A DNA stretch of 64,000 bases, from positions 60,915,909-60,979,908 of the forward strand of contig JBANSL010000005.1 in NCBI GenBank assembly GCA_037127255.1, in the 5' to 3' direction. This DNA is from Persicaria tinctoria. Its lineage: Eukaryota > Streptophyta > Magnoliopsida > Caryophyllales > Polygonaceae. The position numbers and the translations under genes were made by a program. Positions 1 to 10,329 of the stretch are shown here, piece after piece (position 1 is the first letter of the stretch; each line of letters opens with the position of its first letter). The notes beneath the pieces were generated by a model. The model had not been told where the DNA came from, did no database searches, and saw nothing but the letters and a program-made list of their open reading frames with translations.

Positions 1-780
1 CCACGCTGTATCTTTGGATATATTATTAGAAGATTAGATACACAAGATCTTATCGTGCATGAAAATCGTCCTTATTCATATTAAATAATATTTAACATAT
101 TTTATGAAAAATAAAATATTCAATCTATTTCCATATTTGAAGAAGATTTTATTCATTAATTGGAGCTTTCAAAGATCAAAACCGAGAGCTTCACGATAGA
201 AGATCGAAGTTATCAATTTGTTGTCCAGGACATGTGTGTGAGAGACAAAGTGACAACATATATGTTGCTTTTGTACTGTTTGTTTTTGGTTTTGGTAAGG
301 TGTAAGCTTAGTTAAGAAGGTTTTATTTGTTGGAAATCTCGCAATCAAATATAGTTAAAAAGAAAGAGAGAACGACGAGACACAAAGAATTTTTGTATTC
401 TAGTAAGAATCGCACACCCTGGAGAGAAAAAAACCTTTATGCAACGAGAGTTTCTTGTTACTATGATGGTTTGATGGATACATTGACATATATTAATTCC
501 AACCCTATATCCTCTATTTATAATAGACAAATTCTTATAGGTAGAACCTCTATAGATAAAGAAGGGGAGTTTCACATGCATTTACCTCTTAGAATGCATT
601 CGTGAGGCCCGTTACAAGCCGTAGGATGATAAGACTTGGATGGTTAATTAGATTTCGTTGGGGGAAATGGGCATAGATATAATTAAATAAAGAAATAACA
701 AATTTCCCTCTCTATAAATCCCTATTTTTTCTCCAAATTAATCTAAACGTGTGGCACTTACATACGGAGTATTTGAAAAC
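1..780. other. AT-rich intergenic DNA, no supported gene
   Basis: No convincing gene. An open frame at 327-605 (+) gives a basic, low-complexity 92-residue product with no domain I recognise and an overlapping frame on the other strand, so I do not call it. The stretch resembles decayed retrotransposon flank, but no long terminal repeat or primer-binding site could be paired here. Confidence 0.4.
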
Positions 781-794
781 GTGGATTCCTTGAA

Positions 795-1200
795 TATTGT
801 GAGAATGATATTCAACCGAATATTTATTCATTTGAATAATAAAAAATTATTCATTTGAATAATCAACATTATTCATCGGAAGATGAAAAGCGTAGGATGG
901 ATTAGACGGTAATATTCAAACGAATATTTATTCAGATGAATAACCTGATATTATTCCAATAAATTTTTATTCAGATCAATGATCCAATAGTATTCAAATG
1001 AATAATTAATCCAATAGTATTAAATTAAATATTTTATTTTTCAGATTAATATTCAAATGAATATTCGGATGATATGCATCCGAATATTGTTTGAAATATT
1101 CATATGAATAATATTCATCCGAAATTCTATAAAATATTCATATGAATATAAGGCAACATATTCAAATGAATATCTTGATGAATATTCATTCATATTCGCG
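795..1200. repeat. Cluster of short ATTCA..TGAAT palindromes
   Basis: About a dozen copies of a near-palindrome of the form ATTCATTTGAAT, ATTCAGATGAAT, ATTCAAATGAAT or ATTCATATGAAT lie within about 400 bases, spaced irregularly by 15-50 bases and embedded in AT-rich DNA. Several join with TAT on either side to make longer perfect dyads. This is not a simple microsatellite because spacers differ. It ends just before the LTR that starts at 1225. Confidence 0.75.
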
Positions 1201-1224
1201 TTGTTTTTCATTCAAATCTACGTA

Positions 1225-1436
1225 TGTTAGGAATTAGTATATTAGGGATAATAAGTGTAATTGTTAGAAAGTTGGGCTTTGGGTTATAAATACCCACAAA
1301 TGGTATTGTACACCTTATCGAGAAATTACAGAACATCTTCCCTATCTTCTTCTTCCTCCTCTCAATCTCTCTTCTTCCCTTCCTCAATCTCCTCCTTTCC
1401 TATCTCAAATCATCAACCGACCTTAGGGTCATAACA
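1225..1436 (+). repeat. 5' LTR
   Basis: Left copy of the 212-bp LTR. It contains a TATAAATA-like core (GGTTATAAATACCC near 1283) and a CT-rich tail typical of the R/U5 part of short plant LTRs. It pairs with 3742-3953. Confidence 0.9.
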
Positions 1437-1521
1437 AATTGGTATATAGAGCCTTGATTCTTGGCCAATTTCAGATTTTTTTTTCCCGGTAACAAAGTTG
1501 TAGCTCAAACTAAGAAAAGCC

Positions 1522-1620
1522 ATGGCGGACGATATATGGCTCAAGGCGGCGGTAGACAGAACTCATAAGGAGGAGGAACGAACCATTCTCATAAGGAAGG
1601 AGGAGGAACGAACTCATTGA
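1522..1620 (+). pseudogene. Original N-terminus of the element ORF, cut off by a duplication
   Basis: An ATG in good context (GCCATGG) opens a 32-codon frame that ends in TGA. It encodes MADDIWLKAAVDRTH followed by KEEERT twice. The nucleotide unit AAGGAGGAGGAACGAAC..CTCAT occurs three times between about 1565 and 1670, and these imperfect tandem copies are out of frame with one another. In the most economical reading, a single copy once joined this start to the RRM-like part now read from 1622, and duplication broke the frame. Confidence 0.6.
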
Positions 1621-1621
1621 A

Positions 1622-3157
1622 ATGCTTCGTGTCTTCACAAGGAAGAAGGAGGAACGAACCATTCTCATCAAGATCAAGTTCGAGATCTATCCGATTTCAA
1701 CCGAAGTACTGAACATGGCGTTCTCTGCTTGTGGTATTCTGGAAAGGGTGGAGAAGTTAAGCCCCGGAGATGATTTCCATTCAGAAGTTTGCTTCCAGGA
1801 CCAAGATTCGGCGATTAGAGCTCTCGACCGGTATAACGGTCGTTGCATATATGATAGATGTTGTGAACTGGAATTGTTTCAAGCATCCCAAGTTAGGGAT
1901 CGATTGAGCCAGGCGGGAGTTTCGAACCCAGGAATCGAAGCCATCACGGAGGATTCCACAACCCAGGAAATCAGTAGGAGTCCGAGCGAAACCGAAATTT
2001 CCCCAATTGAAAGCGACGACATCCAAAACAGTCAAGAGTCACCAAGAAACTCTGAATTGAAGGTCGAGGTGCTTTTGGGTAAGGTTCTTGGTAATTCGGG
2101 CGAAGAGTTGATCAACGTCGGCAACCCAATTGAAGAATCAATTCAGAAAATTGAATCGAACCCGCAGTTCGTCGAGGAATTCAACGAACCAGAAATCTGC
2201 TTCACCTCTTCAATGTCTCCTACCTCTTGGAATTTTGAAGGAGTAAAGTCAGAGGTTTTGGAAGTCCTAGACCAAACAGTCGTGAATGATTCGAAGGAGC
2301 AGGAAGGGATTCAAGAAGAGGTCATTATTCCAAGCTCCGAAAGTCGTGAGTTAGCAAAGGTAAATTCCTTTTCGGCCATCATTTCTGATTACATACCTGC
2401 AATGGGCGAACTGGTTGTGCTATTGGTAGAGTTGATAGAAATAAGGTTGGATAATTTTGGCACAAATTCAGTTGAGTGCTCTAGAAATCTCAGCGCACAC
2501 AAGGTGTTTGTAGAAATGCCTACAAAACATGTTCAGGTGCAACGTAGATTGGGAGATGGAACAGTTATTGTGAGCATAAAATGGTGGTTGAATTCAGTAA
2601 GTAGGGGCACCAGTACATATCTTCTTGTATTTGATCCGGGTGGAGGTTTTGGTGGCCTAAGTAGTGAGGAAAATAAAATGCCTTATGATAAAGGGAAATT
2701 TGGAAAGGAAGTGGCTACTATCAAGGGCTTTGTATTTGATCCTGGTGGCAGTGATCCCTTGCTGGTAAGAAGTCGAGGGAAACTATCTGCCCAACCGTAT
2801 TGTTTTGTGGGTTTGATCGAGGTATATCGCATCTTAGGCAGTAATGTGATTTTCGATCCGGGTGGAGAACTTGATTCTTGTTCTCAAGCTGTAATGGGGA
2901 AATACAATTTGAAAAGTCAGACAACTGGAATTGAATGCATGTATAGTGTTGATTTGGGCTGCCTGGAACAATGTTTGTGTTGTCATGGTGGTATCTTGTG
3001 GTTGCTGAATTTTATAGCAAGCTGCTTTTGCCATTGCTATGTGGAGCTGCTATATGACGCCAACAGGAAGGTTTTTGCCATAAAAGAGGGAGTGTTGTCA
3101 TGTGCTTTTTGCGCTATAATGGTAAGGATTTGGCATGGGATTTGTGTTGGTATCTAA
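1622..3157 (+). CDS. RRM-like ORF with FDPGG repeats inside an LTR element
   Basis: 511 codons uninterrupted. Residues about 15-85 look like an RNA-recognition motif of the polypyrimidine-tract-binding type: a first strand (ILIKIKF), YPISTEVLNMAFSACG as the first helix region, a strand and helix with SAIRALDRYNGR, then CIYDRCCELELF, which corresponds to the IYD/N-CC strand of PTB RRMs. Residues 90-240 are acidic and Ser/Glu-rich, probably disordered. The segment FDPGG then occurs three times (about residues 337, 375 and 413), and the C-terminus is Cys/Trp-rich (LEQCLCCHGG, SCFCHCY). No enzymatic domain is visible. A captured host RNA-binding domain is inferred. Whether it is translated is unknown, since the first start codon of the transcript is now the short frame at 1522. 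Confidence 0.6.
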   Translation: MLRVFTRKKEERTILIKIKFEIYPISTEVLNMAFSACGILERVEKLSPGDDFHSEVCFQDQDSAIRALDRYNGRCIYDRCCELELFQASQVRDRLSQAGVSNPGIEAITEDSTTQEISRSPSETEISPIESDDIQNSQESPRNSELKVEVLLGKVLGNSGEELINVGNPIEESIQKIESNPQFVEEFNEPEICFTSSMSPTSWNFEGVKSEVLEVLDQTVVNDSKEQEGIQEEVIIPSSESRELAKVNSFSAIISDYIPAMGELVVLLVELIEIRLDNFGTNSVECSRNLSAHKVFVEMPTKHVQVQRRLGDGTVIVSIKWWLNSVSRGTSTYLLVFDPGGGFGGLSSEENKMPYDKGKFGKEVATIKGFVFDPGGSDPLLVRSRGKLSAQPYCFVGLIEVYRILGSNVIFDPGGELDSCSQAVMGKYNLKSQTTGIECMYSVDLGCLEQCLCCHGGILWLLNFIASCFCHCYVELLYDANRKVFAIKEGVLSCAFCAIMVRIWHGICVGI

Positions 3158-3741
3158 AGTTCTATCACGGAAAGCTTCCAGGAACCACAGTTTTGATGAT
3201 GCAATAACCACAAGTCAATGCCATAGCTGGTTTAGTGGTTGAAGGTGCTTAAATTGGGGGCAAGTTAGAAGAGGAGCTACCGCTGTTGAAGAGGGGAACC
3301 TATGGAGTGGCTGGTGTGTGCCATGCATAGCTGATGGTACTCGCTAAAAGCAACAAGGAAGCTGCCATAGCTGATGTCGTATTGCAAGTTTAAAGGGAGT
3401 TGCTAGTGTTGCACAACAAGGACATCAATTCAGGATGTATGGCCCAAGTAATCTTAGTTTCCAACGATAAATCTTGCACCTGCTTAGCCTTCTTGCTCTT
3501 TATTGTTGTTCTATGAACCATCAATTGACCGATGTTTCATATTAATCAGCTCCTACTGGTGCTTCTACCGCCTATGTAGAAGCTAGATAGCACTATTCTT
3601 AGGCATGCACCCATCTTTTCTATCAATTGTTAGTAATACTTTCTAATAGTTTTGTGATACTTTTCTGTCAATTGTAATAGATAGGTTTTTTTTTTACATT
3701 GTACAAGCTTTGAGGACAAAGCTTTTATAAGGGGTGGATAA

Positions 3742-3953
3742 TGTTAGGAATTAGTATATTAGGGATAATAAGTGTAATTGTTAAAAAGTTGGGCTTTGGG
3801 TTATAAATACCCACAAATGGTATTGTACACCTTATCGAGAAATTACAGAACATCTTCCCTATCTTCTTCTTCCTCCTCTCAATCTCTCTTCTTCCCTTCC
3901 TCAATCTCCTCATTTCCTTTCTCAAATCATCAACCGACCTTAGGGTCATAACA
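3742..3953 (+). repeat. 3' LTR
   Basis: Right copy of the 212-bp LTR. It matches the left copy apart from a few substitutions (for example GTTAAAAAG for GTTAGAAAG, and CTCATTTCCTTTC for CTCCTTTCCTATC). The polypurine tract lies immediately upstream. Confidence 0.9.
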
Positions 3954-4330
3954 CGTCTTTTCATCGATTGACGCTTCTTCTTAATGTAAATGGATAGAGA
4001 TAAAAGACAATTAATATTTTAATTTTCATAAATGATGATGTGTTGAGAAAATGTTAATTTTCCCCAATTATCTATTAATCATAGCTCTTCCTTCGGTTTT
4101 AATCCAGTGGTTGAGGAACGGTCTCACAAATGCATTTTAAGAGGTTAATGCATTGGATAGTTCTTATAGATAAACATATCTTATTTAGACAAAGGTTCCT
4201 ACGATGTGAGTATATTACATATATATAACAATTTTTCTAATGTGTATATAGACATCCAAAAAAAAAGATACCATAATTTCAATACACTAACTCGTAGGTC
4301 CAATACACTGAAATGAGATTTTGTTTTGTA
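3954..4330. other. AT-rich intergenic spacer
   Basis: No gene seen. Low-complexity AT-rich DNA with short A runs lies between the LTR element and the SINE. Confidence 0.5.
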
Positions 4331-4362
4331 TAAAAAAAAACTTGTTTAAGGCTTGTTCATGA

Positions 4363-4605
4363 AAAAAATTTGCTTAGCCCCAGTCAGGGTGACTCACTGG
4401 TGGAGACTGGAGAGTAAGGGGGGTGTCAGGAGGTCTTGGGTTCGATCCCTACCTCCGCCCATTTCCTTGGATTAAAATCTCAAGGTTTGCCTTGCTCCTT
4501 TCCAGTGGGTCGAGTCGGTCGGCGCAAGTCGATTTACCTGGTACGTGGCTTTTGGCGGCTGAGTCACATGCCCGGAGTTTACCACCAAAGGTAAGTTCCT
4601 CGTCA
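4363..4605 (+). mobile_element. tRNA-derived SINE with long flanking direct repeats
   Basis: About 240 bases containing a polymerase III B box (GGTTCGATCCC near 4438) about 45 bases after an A-box-like TGACTCACTGG. It is GC-richer than its surroundings and ends ..CCTCGTCAT before an A run. The two flanks are copies of one another: 4331-4362 and 4606-4636 share AAAAAAAACTTGTTTAAGG plus a diverged TTCATGAA end. They fit a target-site duplication of about 31 bases. No protein is encoded. Confidence 0.75.
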
Positions 4606-4801
4606 TAAAAAAAACTTGTTTAAGGTGTATTCATGAACCCAAATTATGAAAAAAGTCTTTTATATAAATACGATAAAGTAGCCCCCTTGCACGCGCGTCA
4701 ATGGGAAGATAAAATGTATATTATGCTCCGTCCGTTTGATAAAATATGTTGTTTACGTTTTTTTAAAATTATAAAAACTATACAGTATAAAATATCAATT
4801 T

Positions 4802-4810
4802 TAAAAATAA
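4802..4810. repeat. MULE target-site duplication, left
   Basis: TAAAAATAA, identical to 6218-6226 on the other side of the element. Confidence 0.9.
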
Positions 4811-6217
4811 CGGAAATTTCGCGAGGTACCCTGAGCTATTGCAATTTTCGCGAGGTATACAACTCTTTTGCATATTTCGCGTGGTACCCCTGAGGTTTCA
4901 AATATTTTCGCCTCGCGCCCTCCCCCGTTAAATCTAACCTAACTCCACCAATCTCCGTTAGTTTTCAATTGTGAAATTAAAAAAAGAAAAAAAAAAGGAA
5001 GATCCGCCCTACCACCCTCCCCAAATCCGCCATTGATTTCTCATTTTCTCACCGGATCTTCCTCTCTCTCTGTCTCCCTCAGCTCCATCGCTGATCCGCC
5101 ACCACCAAATTCCCCTTCCCTACCGTGACCACCCGTCCCCAAATACGCCCTCTCCTCATCCCTCCTCGCCATCATCAACAAGTTCGCCATCACCAAATTC
5201 CCCTTACCTGGCCTTCAATGCATCACCTCTGCTCGAAGCCCTTCAATGCATCACCTCCGCTCGAAGCCAATTCATTGTGAGTCGAATCGGTGGATTTGGG
5301 GGCCGAAACCGCCAAGGAGCGAAGAGGGAGGCACATAATGAAGGAGCGGAACGAAGGCAGAGAACGGAGCATAGAGAGTCCACCGGAGAACGAGGAAGAA
5401 CTGAGAATCGATAGAGAAGAGGCAGGCAACTGAAATCTGGGATTTAGGGTTATAGGAAGTTGAGTTTCGATTGGCGATTTTGTAAGTGGATTTAGGGGTT
5501 TGGGATTTCGATTTGGGGATTTGGGGATCGATACATGACATCAAGAAGCAAGAGTTCTTCGCCCTGCTGATCTTGCTACCAAAAAATCGGCAACTCAAAC
5601 AGCTTTGAAGACCTGAGGATGGACATCAGTTGTACCACACTGGCATGTCGTGGCCGACGAATGGGCTTGGTGTTGTTACCTGGAAGCTGCCCATGGATTG
5701 ATTGGACTCCATGGATGCTGAGAAAAAAAGGGACCCACGTGAGAGAGAGAGATAGGGGGTTGTTCTTGCAGCGAGAGATGGATGGAGGCCAAGCGGAGGG
5801 GAAAACGACGATAACGGGGGTCCTTGCCGCCAGCGTCCTCCTCGGCAAAATCAATCTCCTCCACTACAATTCCTCCTCATCCGCCACCGCCAGACGGTTC
5901 CTCCCCACCGCCGCCTCTACTAGACACCGTCACCGTCCTCCACCAGCCCTCCCCTTCCCGGCTCACCGTCACCGTCATCCTCACCGAGCCAGATTTGGTC
6001 GCTCTCTTCGCTCCTCTCTCAGTCCGTTCTTTCTTCTTCATTTTTTTTTAATTTCACAATTGAAAACTAACGGAGATAGGTGGAGTTAGGTTAGATTTAA
6101 CGGGGAGGGCACGAGGCGAAAACATTAGAAACCTCAGGGGTACCACGCGAAATATGCAAAAGAGTTGTATACCTCGCGAAAATTGCAATACCCCAGGGGT
6201 ACCTCGCGAAATTTCCG
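4811..6217. mobile_element. Mutator-like (MULE) element with 176-bp inverted ends
   Basis: The left end starts CGGAAATTTCGCGAGG and the right end is its reverse complement, finishing CCTCGCGAAATTTCCG. Inverted similarity runs about 176 bases (4811-4986 against 6042-6217). Both sides carry the identical 9-base sequence TAAAAATAA (4802-4810 and 6218-6226), the target-duplication length typical of Mutator. The interior is GC-rich and has no recognisable mudrA transposase, so the element is non-autonomous. The internal sequence, with CCGCCACC-rich and CT-rich stretches, resembles acquired host gene leader or exon DNA (Pack-MULE style). Internal frames such as 5619-6089 (+) run into the right inverted repeat and are not supported as genes. 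Confidence 0.92.
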
Positions 6218-6226
6218 TAAAAATAA
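6218..6226. repeat. MULE target-site duplication, right
   Basis: TAAAAATAA. Its last base is immediately followed by TCCACCCC, a likely Helitron 5' end. Confidence 0.9.
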
Positions 6227-8240
6227 TCCACCCCTTATACTTATAAAACCAGAAACAATGTCTTTGGAAAAATTTGCGCCACGTGTCCTCTTTGAGAAAA
6301 GGTAAGAAATACAGTTTTCACTTTCTCCCCCCACGTTCTATTACTTGCCAATACCAAAAACTGAAATTGAAATTCTAAACCACGTACGTTTACTTTCTTT
6401 CTCACAACCATCTTCTTCCTCATAATAGCTTCCTTCTTCAATTCTCAGAATTGATAAATTTTTTGAACGTTGTCGTCGTTGAGGCGGGGCGCAATCGATC
6501 GGCGGTCGGAGAAGGGTGATTGGGGTGGCGATGCAGTCGGCGATGGCTAGATGCGCCTTTCTCTCTTAGTTGCACTGGTAATCTCTCTTTCTCTCTACTC
6601 TCTTCATTCTCCTAATTGTAAACCCTAAGTCAATTCCCTACTTCATTAAGAAGCTCTTTGTGAATGGTTACTTATTCTCGAAATCACACAAATTAAGCCC
6701 ATGTTCGGGTTTTATTAAAAAAGAGTGTTGAACTATAGAATTTCTTTCAGATTACGTCGATTGATTCTCTACTCTCTTCATTCTCCCAATTGGTTCCTTT
6801 AGCTTATATTCTCGAAATCACACAACCATTAAAACAATTTCAAGTTCCAAGTATGACAAAACAGTGCTGAACTTTATGATTTTTTGGTTGGTTAAGGTTT
6901 GTGTTTGATGTGGTGATCAGTCGAGACGGCTAAATTGGTGGCCGGAGGTGGAAATCAATTGCAATCGAATGTGGGGTACGTCAAATCGAGGTAAAACGTC
7001 TTTGTTCCCCCTTTGATTAATTTGGAGGATTTTGATTAATATATTGCACACAAGGTGTTCGATGAAATGCTTATAGGCTTATTTTGGGTTGATTCATCTA
7101 AATTTATAGAGAATTCTTTAATTACCTACAAATTTTATTTGCTTACCTTCAAAAGGTTATTGATTCGGCATACAGAATACATCGCCCAACTACAAGCATT
7201 GCCTATATAGACCAATTAAAATTACTTATCAACATGTCATACAAGTGTTCAATTATGCATATTAACAAAATAACAGACAAATATGCAGGCATTGAAATTA
7301 CTATAAGATCATAATTGAGTTGTAGTGTTCAACACATACACACCCACAAAGGCATGCTCAAAATTGAGGAAGGCTGAGCACATTTTTATCATCATTAACA
7401 ACAAGGCATTAAAATTTAGAAAACAAAAAAAGGGGAGCAAACAGTGTGTTAGTGCTAGGTACTTACCAGTCTTCATAAAAATTTTGCAGCACCCCATCCA
7501 ACGGTATTGGTCCAACTAGAAAATTTTATGATACATTGCTTCAAGTTCAAAATTAAATTCCAGATAAGGATTAGACTTGAATTACAATATAAAAGATTAC
7601 ATAACTTGCAAGTGCTAGACTCCTAGGTACTTACAACGTGATAAGTGAGTTGTGAACATATTCCTTTTGATTTCCTCTTTTATGAAATAAAAGAGGAATT
7701 TATCAATTTCATAGCAAAGAAATTCACATAAAGAGATCAATTGTTGTAAATTCTTTGTTAATTGGAATGAGGTGTTATTGTTTGCTTGTGCTGTTGATAT
7801 TTCTATATAACTTATTTATTATGCTCTGATTCCTTCATGCCTAAAATTGGAAATTGAAAATCGTTTTTATGAGAATAACTTGCTTGAATAAAATTTTCTC
7901 AAGTGTTGTGAATGTACTATAGAGAAGCAAATATCTAATCCTTTAGCAAATAGGTCAATCTGCATGGATGCTGAGGTAAAGATTTTAAAACGAATGATTA
8001 ATGAATCTAGTATAGACTCAAAGATCTCAGTGACTTATCATGTGCTTTGTGTGGAAAATCTGCGTATATGCAAATTCAATTCATTTATATATACTTTGGG
8101 TTGATTATTCTTTCTCAATTAGGTTATTTATGCAAATCCAATTCCCATTTCTTTTACTTTCTATGTTGTGTCACTATTTAATTTTTTGTTTTACAACCTT
8201 CAATTTGATGGAGAAATCAAATTCAATTTGTTTTCTCCAT

Positions 8241-8467
8241 CAGTTTTGAATATTGAATAAAAATGAAGTTAGTTATATAAACATCTGAAAAGAAATCGTC
8301 AAATGGAGGTTAACTTTGGAATATTTGGACTCCATGGTAACACGCAACTCCTTAAAACCATCACAAAAATGAATCTATAATTTTACTCCAGCGGGTTTCA
8401 CAACAACGGTGTGAAATATTTCATGGCCATGAAATGCAGTTTTGAATATTGAATAAAAATGAAGTTA
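8241..8467. repeat. 31-bp direct repeat pair
   Basis: An identical 31-base sequence beginning CAGTTTTGAATATTG occurs at 8241-8271 and 8437-8467. The second copy runs straight into the candidate Helitron 5' end at 8469, so it may mark a duplicated insertion junction. Confidence 0.6.
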
Positions 8468-10329
8468 ATCCACCCATAATACTTATTAATTTAGAAGCGA
8501 TGTCTTCAGTAAAAATTGAGCCACATGTCCATCTTTTCACAAAATATGAAATTACGCTCATAGCTAGATTCCTAAACCATCGATAGAGCTAAAGTTTGGT
8601 GTTTGATTGGGTCGAAAAATAGGGTTATTTTGGATTTGAGCCTATAACGTTTTCTCATATTGGTGATTTCTTTACAATGAATCCCCCATAGTAATCAAGT
8701 TGTAGTTCTGATCAGATCTATTAAGGCGGTTTGTGAATTAATGATGTCCAATTAGTTGCGAATCCGATGGGTATTGTTCTTTTGTGTTGATTTCTTCAAA
8801 TTTTAGGGGTTACTATTTTAGGGGGTTACTAATGCCAAAAATGTGATTATCCTGGACTTCTCCCTGGTCTCTTGTGGTTGTTCGGAATATTTAATTACAC
8901 TGAAATTTCTATTAGCTTATATTTTACATGGAGCCTGAATTGCCAAACTTTATTCAGAGATATATTATATGTAAGGCCTTGATCATACTCCATGAATTTC
9001 TCTATTTTGGTGTAGGTCTTAAATTTCTAGCAGCCCGGCAGCCCTGGAGTATAAGTTATTTGTGAGTTCAATATTTCTAACAATTCTGATTTATATTTTA
9101 AGGTATTGCTTATATTTTCTCTATTTTGATGCATGATTTATATTAGAAATCCTAGATGAGGGCAACTTTTGTTTCCCTTTGTCATTTCTAGAAAATATGT
9201 CAAAAAAGTAAGACGGGCAAAGATAATTTTTGGCAACGTACAAGTAAGTTTTTTACTCATGTTCTCATTTTACCCATCTTTCGATGTCTACATAATATCA
9301 CCAATTCACTTATCCTTTTATTGATTTTTGGTATCCAGATAATGATATCGTAGACAAGTCTGAGGTGCAATCTCCATGACCCTCATTGCGATTCTGGTAG
9401 AGGTGAGGATACAATTTCATTTCATGATAAGATGAGGTCTCCTTTGGTTGAAATTGTTTTTTTCTATAAATGAAAATTTGGCTTTTAGTATGTATCAGTA
9501 ATAATGATAAACTTGGCATAATGATATTTTGGAAATGAAGCTATTCGCATGTTCAAAAGAGTTCATGTCCTTCTATTTTATAATTGCTTTTCTTTTACTG
9601 CTTGTAAGTGAAGATCATCCGGAGATGGTAAGGTATATTGAATGTTTCTTCTATCTTCATCTTTGTTCGCTTGATGAATTCATTCATATATATCTATTGA
9701 GTACATAAGTACATTATCAGCTTCAAACATATCTCAATCTCTTGACAATAAGAATATTAGACGAGTTTTATGCATGATTTCAAGTTCCAAGTCATTCAAA
9801 GTTAGTTTTGTGGATTTTTTTTTGGATGAATGCTATAAAACTAATTTGAAATGACTAGGAACTCGAAATCGAGCTTGGTTGGCATCATATGATTTATTAT
9901 GTTTATCACCACATATATTTAATAAAAAAAATCAACTTTTGTCAAGACTAGATCATTTTTCACAATGAAAAATTAAAGGTTCATGTCATGATTGTTTCAC
10001 AACCATGAAATATTTCATTGTACCCCTATGAAACAACCTGCATTTCAATCAATAAATTTAAGTAATATGTTAGGGGTGTGTTTGTGGTCTTCAACTTTGA
10101 CCATTGTATGTTGTTTACCACATAAATTTAATAAAAATCATCAGCTTTTGACAAGCTGTTGTCATTTTTCAGGGTGAAAAATTAAAGTTATGTGTCGGGA
10201 TTTTTTTACAACCATGACATATTTCACTGTACCCATATGAACCAATCTGCATTCAAAACAATTAGTTTTAGTAATATGTAACGGGTTTAAGTAATATGAT
10301 AGGCAACATGTTGAATTTTATGGTGCTCT

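Larger units (their letters stand above)
1225..3953 (+). mobile_element. Non-autonomous LTR retrotransposon carrying an RRM-like ORF
   Basis: Two near-identical 212-bp direct repeats, 1225-1436 and 3742-3953, both start TGTTAGGAATTAG and end GGGTCATAACA, giving TG..CA ends. Right after the left LTR is TTGGTATATAGAGCCTTG, close to the usual plant initiator-Met tRNA primer site TGGTATCAGAGC. A purine-rich tract (AAGGGGTGGATAA) sits right before the right LTR. Flanks share ACGT (ACGTA left, ACGTC right), a possible eroded target duplication. The internal 2.3 kb has no gag, protease, integrase or reverse transcriptase that I can see, so the element must have depended on enzymes from elsewhere. 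LTRs differ at only a few bases, implying a fairly recent insertion. Confidence 0.9.

Noticed and set aside
327..605. 92-codon open frame near the left edge
   Set aside because: Overlapped by an opposite-strand frame, low complexity, no family resemblance and no plant splice or promoter context.
4723..4800. CTCCGTCCG-type MITE end
   Set aside because: Only one end is visible before the MULE; without a partner end or TA duplication I cannot support it.
5619..6089. 156-codon frame inside the MULE
   Set aside because: It runs from the cargo into the inverted repeat, with Ser/Pro/His-rich composition set by CCGCCACC repeats; no domain seen.
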